A stretch of 6,535 bases of DNA from Sedimenticola sp. (GTDB lineage: Bacteria > Pseudomonadota > Gammaproteobacteria > Chromatiales > Chromatiaceae), in the NCBI GenBank assembly GCA_030590525.1, contig JAUUYI010000128.1, positions 1-6,535 on the forward strand. The letters are read 5' to 3'. A program made the translations under genes and the position numbers. Position 1 is the stretch's first letter, and each line of letters opens with the position of its first letter. Of this stretch, positions 1 through 5,325 are shown piece after piece. The notes beneath the pieces are model-generated. The model did no database searches, was not told where the DNA came from, and saw only the letters and a program-made list of their open reading frames with translations.

Positions 1-729
1 CGTTACGTGGAGCCGATCACCATCCACCTCTACTCGGAGGTGTTGCAGCGTTTCCGTCTGGCGGCCCAGGGGAAATGGCCGGGGCGCAAGCCACCCGAGC
101 GCTTGCGCAAACGGTTGGAGAGCCACTTCGATCCACTCCCATTCTTTGGTGAACCCCTGCTCTCCCGGCTGGTGGATACCCATGAGTATCCCCTCTACGC
201 CCTGACTCAGCGCCCCATGGCCATGTACCACTCCTGGGACTCACAGAACGCCTGGTTACGTCAGATACACACTCACAACTACCTGTTTTTGAACCCGATC
301 CTGGCCCGGACCAAGGGCATCGAGGATGGCGACTGGGTGTGGGTGGAGTCGCCTACGGGCAAGGTGCGTTGCATGTGTCGTTACTCGGAGGCGGTAGAGC
401 CGGGCACGGTCTGGACCTGGAATGCCATTGGCAAGGCTGCGGGGGCCTGGGGGCTGTCTGCCCGGGCCAATGAGTCCCAGAAGGGATTTCTGCTGAACCA
501 TCTGATCCCGGAAGAGTTACCGCCCTGTGAAGCGGGGGAGAATATGTCCAACTCCGATCCGATCACCGGTCAGGCGGCATGGTTCGACGTACGGGTGAAG
601 GTCTACAAGGCGGGTCCGAGAGAGCCTGCCCAGACCTGGCCCCAGTTCAAACCGATGAAACCGGCGGCCGAAGAGAAAGGCCGGCACCGGCGCTGGCAAG
701 CCTATTTTGCCGGCAGGTTTGGCAAGTAG
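1..729 (+). CDS. soeA: SoeA-like molybdopterin oxidoreductase catalytic subunit, C-terminal part (5' end outside window)
   Basis: This is the C-terminal 242 residues of a DMSO-reductase-family (complex iron-sulfur molybdoenzyme) catalytic subunit. The frame is open to the first base, so the true start lies upstream; the GTG at 7 is internal. Visible residues about 60-200 resemble the molybdopterin-dinucleotide-binding domain: TQRPMAMYHSW, then HNYLFLNP, then GIEDGDWVWVESPTGKV, the usual beta-barrel turn, and later NAIGKAAGAWGL. The N-terminal Fe-S and Mo-ligand regions are not in the window. Together with the ferredoxin and DmsC-type genes downstream it forms a catalytic/electron-transfer/anchor triad. 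In Allochromatium vinosum SoeABC oxidises sulfite to sulfate in the cytoplasm and passes electrons to quinone; assigning this triad to Soe is inference from subunit type and order. Alternatives are a DMSO, polysulfide or tetrathionate reductase. The family is certain, the substrate probable. Confidence 0.85.
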   Translation, partial: RYVEPITIHLYSEVLQRFRLAAQGKWPGRKPPERLRKRLESHFDPLPFFGEPLLSRLVDTHEYPLYALTQRPMAMYHSWDSQNAWLRQIHTHNYLFLNPILARTKGIEDGDWVWVESPTGKVRCMCRYSEAVEPGTVWTWNAIGKAAGAWGLSARANESQKGFLLNHLIPEELPPCEAGENMSNSDPITGQAAWFDVRVKVYKAGPREPAQTWPQFKPMKPAAEEKGRHRRWQAYFAGRFGK

Positions 730-797
730 AGGCGGAGGATGCCGGTGCGTTTGCGAACTGCATCTTATCCAGGAATTTAATCTGAGACCAAAACGTT

Positions 798-879
798 TGC
801 AGGTTGGTGCTGAGCTTGCGCAGCCCAACACCGAATTTGCACCGAAATGTTGGGCTTCGTTCCTCGGCGCCAACCTGCA
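798..879. repeat. 82-bp imperfect palindrome (REP/MITE-like) between soeA and soeB
   Basis: Two arms, 798-830 and 848-879, are near-perfect reverse complements of each other. The outer block TGCAGGTTGG (798-807) is matched by CCAACCTGCA (870-879). The inner block AGCCCAACA (822-830) is matched by TGTTGGGCT (848-856). A 17-nt loop separates the arms, and mismatches lie mainly in the middle of each arm. Weaker pairing (ACCAAA at 787-792 against TTTGGT at 888-893) may extend the unit. The AGGTTGG...CCCAACA layout resembles the dispersed palindromes common in many proteobacterial genomes, which are mobilised in trans by RAYT transposases; that family link is inference. Nothing in the 730-939 gap looks protein coding. 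Transcribed, the unit would form a long hairpin inside the soe message. Confidence 0.75.
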
Positions 880-939
880 CTATGCACTTTGGTATCAATG
901 CATTATCCACGAGATCAGGATGTCTGAAGGTAGAGTCGA

Positions 940-1662
940 ATGACCCAGTTGGCATTAGTGATAGATCTGAATGTCTGTGTCGGTTGTCACGCCTGCGTCA
1001 CCAGTTGCAAGGAGTGGAACACCTCCGGCTGGGCCGGGCCGATGCCGGATCAGCGTCCCTATGATGCCGATCCCTGCGGTGTCTTTTTTAACCGGGTGCA
1101 GACCTATGAGATCGGTGAGTACCCGAATACCGAGACCTTGCATTTCCCCAAATCCTGCCTGCATTGCGAAGACCCGCCGTGTGTCCCGGTCTGCCCCACG
1201 GGGGCCAGTTACAAACGGGAGGACAACGGGGTGGTGCTGGTGGACTACGACAAGTGTATCGGGTGTAAGTATTGCTCCTGGGCCTGCCCCTATGGCGCCC
1301 GCGAGTTCGATGAGAAGAACAAGGTGATGAAAAAGTGCACTCTCTGCATCGACCGCATCACCGATATGAGTCTGCCCGAGTCAGAGCGTAAGCCCGCCTG
1401 TGTGCTGGCCTGCCCGACCAGCGCCCGCATCTTTGGTGACGTCCACGATCCCGATTCCGAGGCGTCACGGGCGATCCGGGAACAGGGTGGTTACCAGTTG
1501 CAGCCGGAGTGGGGGACCGAACCCGCCAACCACTACCTGCCGCGGCGCCGTACTCTGATGCATATCCATCGAGATGAGTTGATCCGGGCCGACAATCCAC
1601 TGAAGAAGGAAGAGGTAGAACTGCCTTCGGACCAGGAGACCATCGACGATATTGCATGGTAA
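940..1662 (+). CDS. soeB: SoeB-like iron-sulfur electron-transfer subunit (four [4Fe-4S] clusters)
   Basis: This 240-residue DmsB/NrfC-type ferredoxin subunit has four cysteine quartets: C13-C16-C19-C23, C73-C76-C81-C85, C106-C109-C112-C116, and the split set C133-C136 with C154-C158. That pattern is the four-cubane arrangement of this family and would conduct electrons from the molybdenum subunit to the membrane anchor. There is no twin-arginine or other signal sequence, which fits a cytoplasmic enzyme such as Soe rather than a periplasmic reductase. The ATG at 940 is preceded by GAAGG (926-930) nine bases upstream. It also overlaps the TGA of a seven-codon open frame beginning at 919. Length is normal for SoeB/DmsB proteins. 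The electron-transfer role is secure; the Soe assignment rests on the neighbours. Confidence 0.9.
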   Translation: MTQLALVIDLNVCVGCHACVTSCKEWNTSGWAGPMPDQRPYDADPCGVFFNRVQTYEIGEYPNTETLHFPKSCLHCEDPPCVPVCPTGASYKREDNGVVLVDYDKCIGCKYCSWACPYGAREFDEKNKVMKKCTLCIDRITDMSLPESERKPACVLACPTSARIFGDVHDPDSEASRAIREQGGYQLQPEWGTEPANHYLPRRRTLMHIHRDELIRADNPLKKEEVELPSDQETIDDIAW

Positions 1663-1668
1663 AGGCAG

Positions 1669-1700
1669 GGCCAGGGGCCAAGGACCAAGGACCAAGGACC
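1669..1700. repeat. Heptanucleotide tandem repeat (GACCAAG), about 4.5 units
   Basis: Starting seven bases after the soeB stop, the sequence steps in sevens: GGCCAGG, GGCCAAG, GACCAAG, GACCAAG, GACC. The last copies are exact and the first are degenerate. Related words on the opposite strand recur at 1732-1741 (TCCTCGGTCC), 1749-1764 and 1774-1783 (CCTAGGTCCT). The whole soeB-soeC gap is therefore built from one short word in both orientations. No reading frame here looks coding. Confidence 0.7.
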
Positions 1701-1795
1701 CGGGTTTAGAATGGTTCTGTTTTTTATCTTTTCCTCGGTCCTGTTTTTCCTCGGCCCTAGGTCCTGCTTTTATCCTAGGTCCTTCTAAAACCCGG
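1700..1795. repeat. Inverted-repeat pair bounding a 96-bp segment between soeB and soeC
   Basis: CCGGGTTTAGAA at 1700-1711 is answered by TTCTAAAACCCGG at 1783-1795, its reverse complement apart from one extra A. The enclosed sequence is T-rich and holds several CCTAGGTCC-like words. A further AAAACCCGG copy lies at 1819-1827. The arrangement recalls a very small inverted-repeat element or a stem with a large loop in the mRNA. It contains no coding sequence. Whether it is mobile cannot be judged from a single copy. Confidence 0.6.
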
Positions 1796-1799
1796 CTAC

Positions 1800-1814
1800 C
1801 ACGCGATGCGCGTG
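1800..1814 (+). other. Short GC-rich perfect hairpin upstream of soeC
   Basis: CACGCG (1800-1805), a 3-nt loop and CGCGTG (1809-1814) form a perfect 6-bp stem 45 bases before the soeC start. There is no T-run after it, so it is not a convincing intrinsic terminator. It might protect the mRNA end or be chance. Confidence 0.35.
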
Positions 1815-1859
1815 CGCCAAAACCCGGACGTGGCTTAACAATTCAAGCGGAGTTCCCCA

Positions 1860-2840
1860 ATGCTTCCTGCATTTTCGGTAATCTTTCTAACCACCCTGAT
1901 CGGCGTCGGGCAGGGGCTGTTTCTGGCGCTCTATACCGGCCAGGTCTACTCGCTGGCAAAATTGCTGCCGGCCCAGGATAGCCTCTCCTTCTACGCCATC
2001 GGCAGTTTCGTGGCCCTGGGATTTCTGGCGGGTGGTCTGCTCGCCTCCTTCTTTCATCTGGGGCACCCGGAGCGGGCCTGGCGGGCGGCCAGTCAGTGGC
2101 GCACCTCCTGGCTTTCCCGGGAGGTGATCGTGTTGCCGATCTTCATGTCGCTGGTGGCGCTCTACGGGTTAGTGCATTATGTGGGTTGGACCACCCCCAT
2201 GTTTACCATATCCGGGACCTTGCCGGTGGATTTCACCCTGCTGGTGGGTTTCATCGCCAGCGTGGCCGCGTTTGCCCTCTTCATCTGTACCGCCATGATC
2301 TATGCCGGCGTCCGCTTTGTCCACGAGTGGCACACCTGGCTGACGGTGGCTAACTACCTGTTGATCGGTCTGGCATCAGGGTTCATGCTGGCTGCCGCTT
2401 TCTCTGCCTATAGCAGCGTACCGCTTGTTGGATTCTTCGGCATCTGGGCCGTCGTCTTTACTCTGATAGCGCTGATCACCCGTGTCACCTCGCTGATTCG
2501 CAACCGCACCTTGCGCCATAAGTTCAATTTGAAGAGTGCCATCGGTGTGCGCCATAGCAACATACAACAGAAGGCACAAGGTTTCATGGGCGAGTCGTTC
2601 AACACCCGTGAGTTCTTCCACCATAAGTCGGAAGGGGTGGTGAGGACGATTCGCTATCTGTTTCTGCTGCTGGTGTTTCTGGTTCCGGTAGTTCTGATCA
2701 TCAGCTCTTACCTGATGCAATCCACCAACCTGCCGATCGTTGCCTTCCTGGTTCAGTACCTGGGGTTGATGCTGGAGCGCTGGTATTTCTTTGCGGAAGC
2801 GAATCACCCGCAGAATCTCTATTATCAGACGAAGTCCTGA
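1860..2840 (+). CDS. soeC: SoeC-like DmsC-family membrane anchor subunit
   Basis: This 326-residue integral membrane protein should bind quinone and hold the SoeAB pair on the cytoplasmic face of the inner membrane. Hydrophobic segments, judged by eye, lie near residues 4-27, 43-66, 88-110, 124-149, 164-184, 187-209, 263-285 and 290-311, giving eight helices as in DmsC-type anchors. Recognisable stretches are HLGHPERAWRA (66-76), SWLSREV (83-89) and the C-terminal LERWYFFAEANHPQNLYY (305-322). The 50-residue polar stretch between helices six and seven is basic and rich in polar residues. The ATG at 1860 is preceded by GCGGAG ending eight bases upstream. It sits 197 bp after soeB, a wide gap for an operon, filled with repeats. 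DmsC-type rather than PsrC/NrfD-type architecture favours sulfite dehydrogenase, although a DMSO-reductase anchor would look similar. Confidence 0.88.
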   Translation: MLPAFSVIFLTTLIGVGQGLFLALYTGQVYSLAKLLPAQDSLSFYAIGSFVALGFLAGGLLASFFHLGHPERAWRAASQWRTSWLSREVIVLPIFMSLVALYGLVHYVGWTTPMFTISGTLPVDFTLLVGFIASVAAFALFICTAMIYAGVRFVHEWHTWLTVANYLLIGLASGFMLAAAFSAYSSVPLVGFFGIWAVVFTLIALITRVTSLIRNRTLRHKFNLKSAIGVRHSNIQQKAQGFMGESFNTREFFHHKSEGVVRTIRYLFLLLVFLVPVVLIISSYLMQSTNLPIVAFLVQYLGLMLERWYFFAEANHPQNLYYQTKS

Positions 2841-2894
2841 GGATTGTGCATCCGACCTGAAAAAGCGGAAGTTCTCATCCTGCGTTAAAGCCAG

Positions 2895-3005
2895 TCATAG
2901 CCACGCGGCATCCCACAACGGGTAGTTGCCGACATCTTTCACCAGTCCTCGCCGCAGAGAATTGGCGACGATATAACGCGCGATCTGGCGTACATCCTCA
3001 TCCTT
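2895..3005 (-). pseudogene. C-terminal remnant of a REP-associated tyrosine transposase (RAYT, Y1_Tnp family)
   Basis: Minus-strand translation gives about 36 residues beginning [20 protein letters not shown], continuing [16 protein letters not shown] and then a stop (TGA, 2897-2895). The RYIVANxLRxGLV...YPLWDAxWL pattern is the typical C-terminal tail of RAYT proteins, single-strand transposases related to IS200/IS605 TnpA that act on REP palindromes. The tyrosine in RYIVAN is probably the catalytic one, judging from YIHxNP in E. coli RayT; this is inference. The N-terminal HUH domain is absent: upstream, the frame runs directly into a DNA-glycosylase fragment. There is no start codon, so this is a dead fragment. 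The family call rests on this short tail only. Confidence 0.7.
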
Positions 3006-3161
3006 GCAGCGCAGATAGTTGCCCAGGCCGGCGACGAAGGACTGGTCGGTGAGCAGGGTGCCGAGCTGACGCCGGTGGAAAGGCCGCGACAGCAGACGCC
3101 CGAGTAGCAGCTCCCGGGTGGTTGCCGGGTCCAGGAGATCCGGTCCCAGGCGGCTGAGAAA
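3006..3161 (-). pseudogene. nei: Internal fragment of endonuclease VIII / Fpg-family DNA glycosylase (nei remnant)
   Basis: Read on the minus strand, the frame gives [15 protein letters not shown], an RPFHRRQLG stretch and then [17 protein letters not shown]. This matches the central region of Nei/Fpg glycosylases, where E. coli Nei has LQRVGPDVLDP and [18 protein letters not shown]; the GLGNY helix belongs to the helix-two-turn-helix DNA-binding domain. These enzymes excise oxidised bases. The N-terminal catalytic Pro-Glu region and the C-terminal zinc finger are both missing. A TAG (3164-3162) closes the frame upstream and no ATG or GTG start is available. At C52 of the frame it passes, still open, into the RAYT tail. 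It is clearly a pseudogene relic. Confidence 0.78.
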
Positions 3162-3164
3162 CTA

Positions 3165-3271
3165 TTCTTTGTGGAATCAAGAAACAAGCGAGATCAAGCA
3201 TAATTTATGAAAGATTCGGGCTAAATGGGTTAGCATAAAAAAACTGCACTTGTACGCAACTGACCCCAATC
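3165..3271 (+). promoter_or_regulatory. AT-rich leader, presumed promoter region of trhP
   Basis: This stretch between the nei relic and trhP is clearly richer in A and T than its surroundings and contains no reading frame. TAATTT (3201-3206) and TAGCATAAAA (3231-3240) are possible -10 regions, but neither has a good TTGACA at the right distance, so no exact promoter is called. The region is the only non-coding DNA upstream of trhP, since the fossil beside it is on the other strand. Confidence 0.35.
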
Positions 3272-4561
3272 ATGAAAAGGCCTGAACTTCTTTCCCCTGC
3301 CGGTACCCTGAGGAACATGCGCTACGCCTTTGCCTATGGGGCGGATGCGGTCTATGCCGGTATGCCCCGCTACAGCCTGCGGGTGCGCAACAACGACTTT
3401 ATGGAACAGACTCTGCATCGTGGTATCGAAGAGGCCCATGCGGGTGGCGGTCTTTTCTATCTCGCCTGCAATCTGATGCCGCACAGCGCCAAGCTGAAGA
3501 CTTTCATGGCCGATATTGCGCCCATCGTGGCGATGGGGCCGGATGCCCTGATCATGTCGGACCCGGGCCTGATCATGCTGGTCCGGGAACGCTGGCCGGA
3601 GATACCCCTACATCTATCGGTTCAGGCCAATACGGTCAATGCCGCAGCAGTCCGGTTCTGGCAGCAGGTGGGAGTGAGCCGGGTAATCCTCTCCCGGGAA
3701 CTGTCCCTGGATGAGGTGGATGAGATCCGCCAGCAGTGCCCCGATATGGAGCTGGAAGTGTTTGTGCATGGCGCCCTCTGCATCGCCTACTCGGGTCGTT
3801 GCCTGCTCTCTGGTTACTTTAATCACCGGGATGCCAACCAGGGTAGTTGTACCAACTCCTGCCGCTGGGAGTACCGCCTGGGAACGGGGGAGGGGGAGGC
3901 AACTACCGGTGTTTATGAGCCCCGGCACCATCCGGCCGCCGATCAGCCCTACCTGCTGGAAGAGCGGGAGCGCCCCGGGGAATTCATGCCCATCTTCGAG
4001 GACGAGCAGGGTACCTACATCATGAATTCCAAAGACCTGCGGGCAGTGGAGCACGTGCAGCGTCTGGTGCAGATCGGGGTCGATTGCCTCAAGATCGAGG
4101 GTCGGACCAAGTCCCACTATTACACCGCCCGTACGACTCAGGTCTATCGCTGGGCGATCGACGACGCGGTGGCCGGTCGCCCGTTCCGGCCAGAGCTGAT
4201 GTCAGCGCTCGAGGGGCTCGCCAGCCGCGGTTACACCGATGGGTTCTACCAGCGCCATGAGACCCATGAACTGCAAAGCTACCGGGATGGCTCGTCCCGC
4301 AGCACCCGCCAGCAGTTTGTCGCCGAAGTGACGGCGTATGATCCGGTTACCCGGCACCTGAAACTGGAGGTAAAGAACAAGTTTGCCGTGGGTGATCAGC
4401 TCGAGTTGCTGACCCCGGAGGGGAACTGTCGGTTTAGGCTGGAGATGATGGATGACCTGGAAGGCAACCCAATGCAGGAGGCGCCGGGAGGGGGCTATCG
4501 GGTGAAGATCACAGCCCCGGTGGATGTCCCTCAGATGGGCCTTCTGGTAAAGGATCTCTGA
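3272..4561 (+). CDS. trhP: Prephenate-dependent tRNA uridine(34) hydroxylase TrhP (YegQ), peptidase U32 family
   Basis: This 429-residue protein follows E. coli TrhP/YegQ closely: KRPELLSPAGTL, NMRYAFAYGADAVYAG, YSLRVRNN, GPDALIMSDPGLIMLVRE, LSVQAN, VILSRELSL, VFVHGALC, AYSGRCLLSGY, CTNSCRWEY, EDEQGTYIMNSKDLRA and LKIEGRTKSHYY. TrhP hydroxylates U34 of certain tRNAs to 5-hydroxyuridine, using prephenate, as the first step towards cmo5U-type wobble bases. Four cysteines, C170, C177, C193 and C197, form the conserved cluster thought to hold an iron-sulfur centre. The protein is about 24 residues shorter than the E. coli one, mainly because the variable stretch after CRWEY is reduced. The ATG at 3272 has no evident Shine-Dalgarno sequence but is fixed by the conserved N-terminus. 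The gene is monocistronic by layout and convergent with ycgN, 13 bp away. Despite the U32 'peptidase' name, proteolysis is unlikely. Confidence 0.95.
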   Translation: MKRPELLSPAGTLRNMRYAFAYGADAVYAGMPRYSLRVRNNDFMEQTLHRGIEEAHAGGGLFYLACNLMPHSAKLKTFMADIAPIVAMGPDALIMSDPGLIMLVRERWPEIPLHLSVQANTVNAAAVRFWQQVGVSRVILSRELSLDEVDEIRQQCPDMELEVFVHGALCIAYSGRCLLSGYFNHRDANQGSCTNSCRWEYRLGTGEGEATTGVYEPRHHPAADQPYLLEERERPGEFMPIFEDEQGTYIMNSKDLRAVEHVQRLVQIGVDCLKIEGRTKSHYYTARTTQVYRWAIDDAVAGRPFRPELMSALEGLASRGYTDGFYQRHETHELQSYRDGSSRSTRQQFVAEVTAYDPVTRHLKLEVKNKFAVGDQLELLTPEGNCRFRLEMMDDLEGNPMQEAPGGGYRVKITAPVDVPQMGLLVKDL

Positions 4562-4574
4562 TGCCTGATCCGGG

Positions 4575-5015
4575 TCATCGGATCCAGTCGATCAGGTGTT
4601 GCTCCGGCTCATCCGCCTCCAGTTCACTTACCGCCCGGCCACAAATTCCGTTGCCGGATGTGGCTACCGTCGCCGGGTCTCTTGAGACCAGGGGGTGCCA
4701 GCCGGGAAGTGGTTTGCCCTCTGCCAGCAATCGGTAGGCACAAGTGCTTGGGAGCCAGTAGGGGGTTTCCAGTATCTCGAGGGTGACGGTGCAGCATTCG
4801 GGGACATTGATCGAGCGGTTGGGATAGTCGTTGCAGCGGCCGGTCGTCTGGTCCAGGTATCGGCAGCAGATATTAGTGTAAAAAATGTCCCGGGTCTCGC
4901 TGTCCTCGAAGCGGAGCAGGCAGCACTTGGCGCAGCCATCGCACAGGGCCTCCCACTCCGACTGGCTCAGTTCAGTCAGGTGTTTGGTTTTCCAGAATTC
5001 GTAATGTGGTTCCAC
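4575..5015 (-). CDS. ycgN: YcgN-family CxxCxxCC cysteine-cluster protein (UPF0260)
   Basis: This is a small cytoplasmic protein of unknown function, 146 residues from the GTG at 5015. It matches E. coli YcgN (about 148 residues) at FWKTK, SEWEALCDGCAKCC, the YFTNVACR-like IFYTNICCRYL, LPSTCAYRLLAEGKPLPGWHPL and the late VIDW-like LIDW. The CxxCxxCC motif (C25, C28, C31, C32), with C50, C51, C61, C74, C75 and C92, is the signature of a putative zinc- or iron-chelating domain; the metal is not established. An upstream TTG at 5063 would add 16 residues with no family match and no ribosome site. The GTG has a strong AAGGGG seven bases upstream and gives the family length. A weak -10-like TATGAT (5068-5063) lies upstream on this strand. 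The 3' end faces trhP. Confidence 0.92.
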   Translation of the reverse strand: MEPHYEFWKTKHLTELSQSEWEALCDGCAKCCLLRFEDSETRDIFYTNICCRYLDQTTGRCNDYPNRSINVPECCTVTLEILETPYWLPSTCAYRLLAEGKPLPGWHPLVSRDPATVATSGNGICGRAVSELEADEPEQHLIDWIR

Positions 5016-5020
5016 TGTAT

Positions 5021-5028
5021 AACCCCTT
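5021..5028 (-). promoter_or_regulatory. Ribosome binding site that decides the ycgN start
   Basis: On the minus strand AAGGGGTT ends five bases before the GTG at 5015; its AAGGGG core is seven bases away, ideal for a Shine-Dalgarno sequence. It supports the GTG over the longer TTG-initiated frame at 5063. Confidence 0.75.
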
Positions 5029-5222
5029 AGTTTTGAAGCTTTTCTATGCACAAGTTGCGTCAATCATAGGATTCTGTTGAAAAGAGTGTTTTTCTATCAA
5101 TCACTTAGGCGATTATAAGGGCATATCATGTTGATTTGAATAGATTGTTTCATTTTGAGTAATAAATGGACAATTTGACAGAGATGTTGCAGTTACGGGG
5201 GGGCGGTCGATATTTTCAGGGT

Positions 5223-5257
5223 TTTTCCACAAAGTTATACACAGGAAATGTGGAAAA
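5223..5257. promoter_or_regulatory. Cluster of three DnaA-box-like 9-mers next to an AT-rich stretch
   Basis: Three 9-mers match the relaxed DnaA-box consensus TTWTNCACA exactly: TTTTCCACA (5223-5231, +), TTATACACA (5235-5243, +) and TTTTCCACA on the minus strand (5249-5257). They are spaced 3 and 5 bases apart. A one-mismatch copy, CTATGCACA, lies at 5044-5052. The outer two are inverted and could also pair as a 9-bp stem. The roughly 115 bp to the left (5064-5180) are AT-rich and non-coding, a layout reminiscent of a replication-origin unwinding region or a DnaA-binding/titration site. There are no GATC sites in 5064-5247, and no dnaA, dnaN, gidA or mioC is visible. The motif match is direct; DnaA binding is inference. 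Confidence 0.55.
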
Positions 5258-5325
5258 CATTGCAGGTGAAGGTAGGAATCTGGGGTAGACTCCCAGCAAT
5301 ATTTACCGCGTCTGGTTTGCTGCCG

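Noticed and set aside
2841..2894. Possible intrinsic terminator after soeC.
   Set aside because: Only very short pairings are visible (GGAT/ATCC) and no T-run follows a stem.
2998..3201. Minus-strand open frames with start codons over the nei/RAYT relic (also 2939-3187).
   Set aside because: They are out of frame with the recognisable Nei and RAYT sequence, Pro/Ser/Arg-rich, and without family similarity.
3614..4117. A 167-codon minus-strand frame inside trhP.
   Set aside because: It lies wholly opposite a highly conserved region of TrhP and shows no domain of its own.
4562..4596. Inverted repeats (GATCCG/CGGATC and CCTGATC/GATCAGG) at the trhP-ycgN convergent junction as a bidirectional terminator.
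   Set aside because: The two stems exclude each other, neither is followed by a T-run on either strand, and they reach into the ycgN coding end.
5108..5136. Weak resemblance to a dif site (GGCGATTATAA ... TCATGTTGATT), tempting because xerD lies downstream.
   Set aside because: About 7 of 11 and 8 of 11 positions match the two E. coli dif arms and the central spacer is 7 instead of 6. Real gammaproteobacterial dif sites are far better conserved, and dif need not be near xerD.
5175..5180. A perfect TTGACA as the -35 element of an ogt promoter.
   Set aside because: The position 16-18 bp downstream is a G-run, with no -10 hexamer.
5197..5203. A run of seven G upstream of ogt as a possible phase-variation tract.
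   Set aside because: A run of seven is short, lies outside any clear promoter spacing or coding frame, and ogt is not a typical phase-variable gene.
5166..5288. A 40-codon + strand open frame (MDNLTEMLQLRGGG...) between ycgN and ogt.
   Set aside because: It has no convincing ribosome site, runs through the DnaA-box cluster and a G7 tract, and has no recognisable family.
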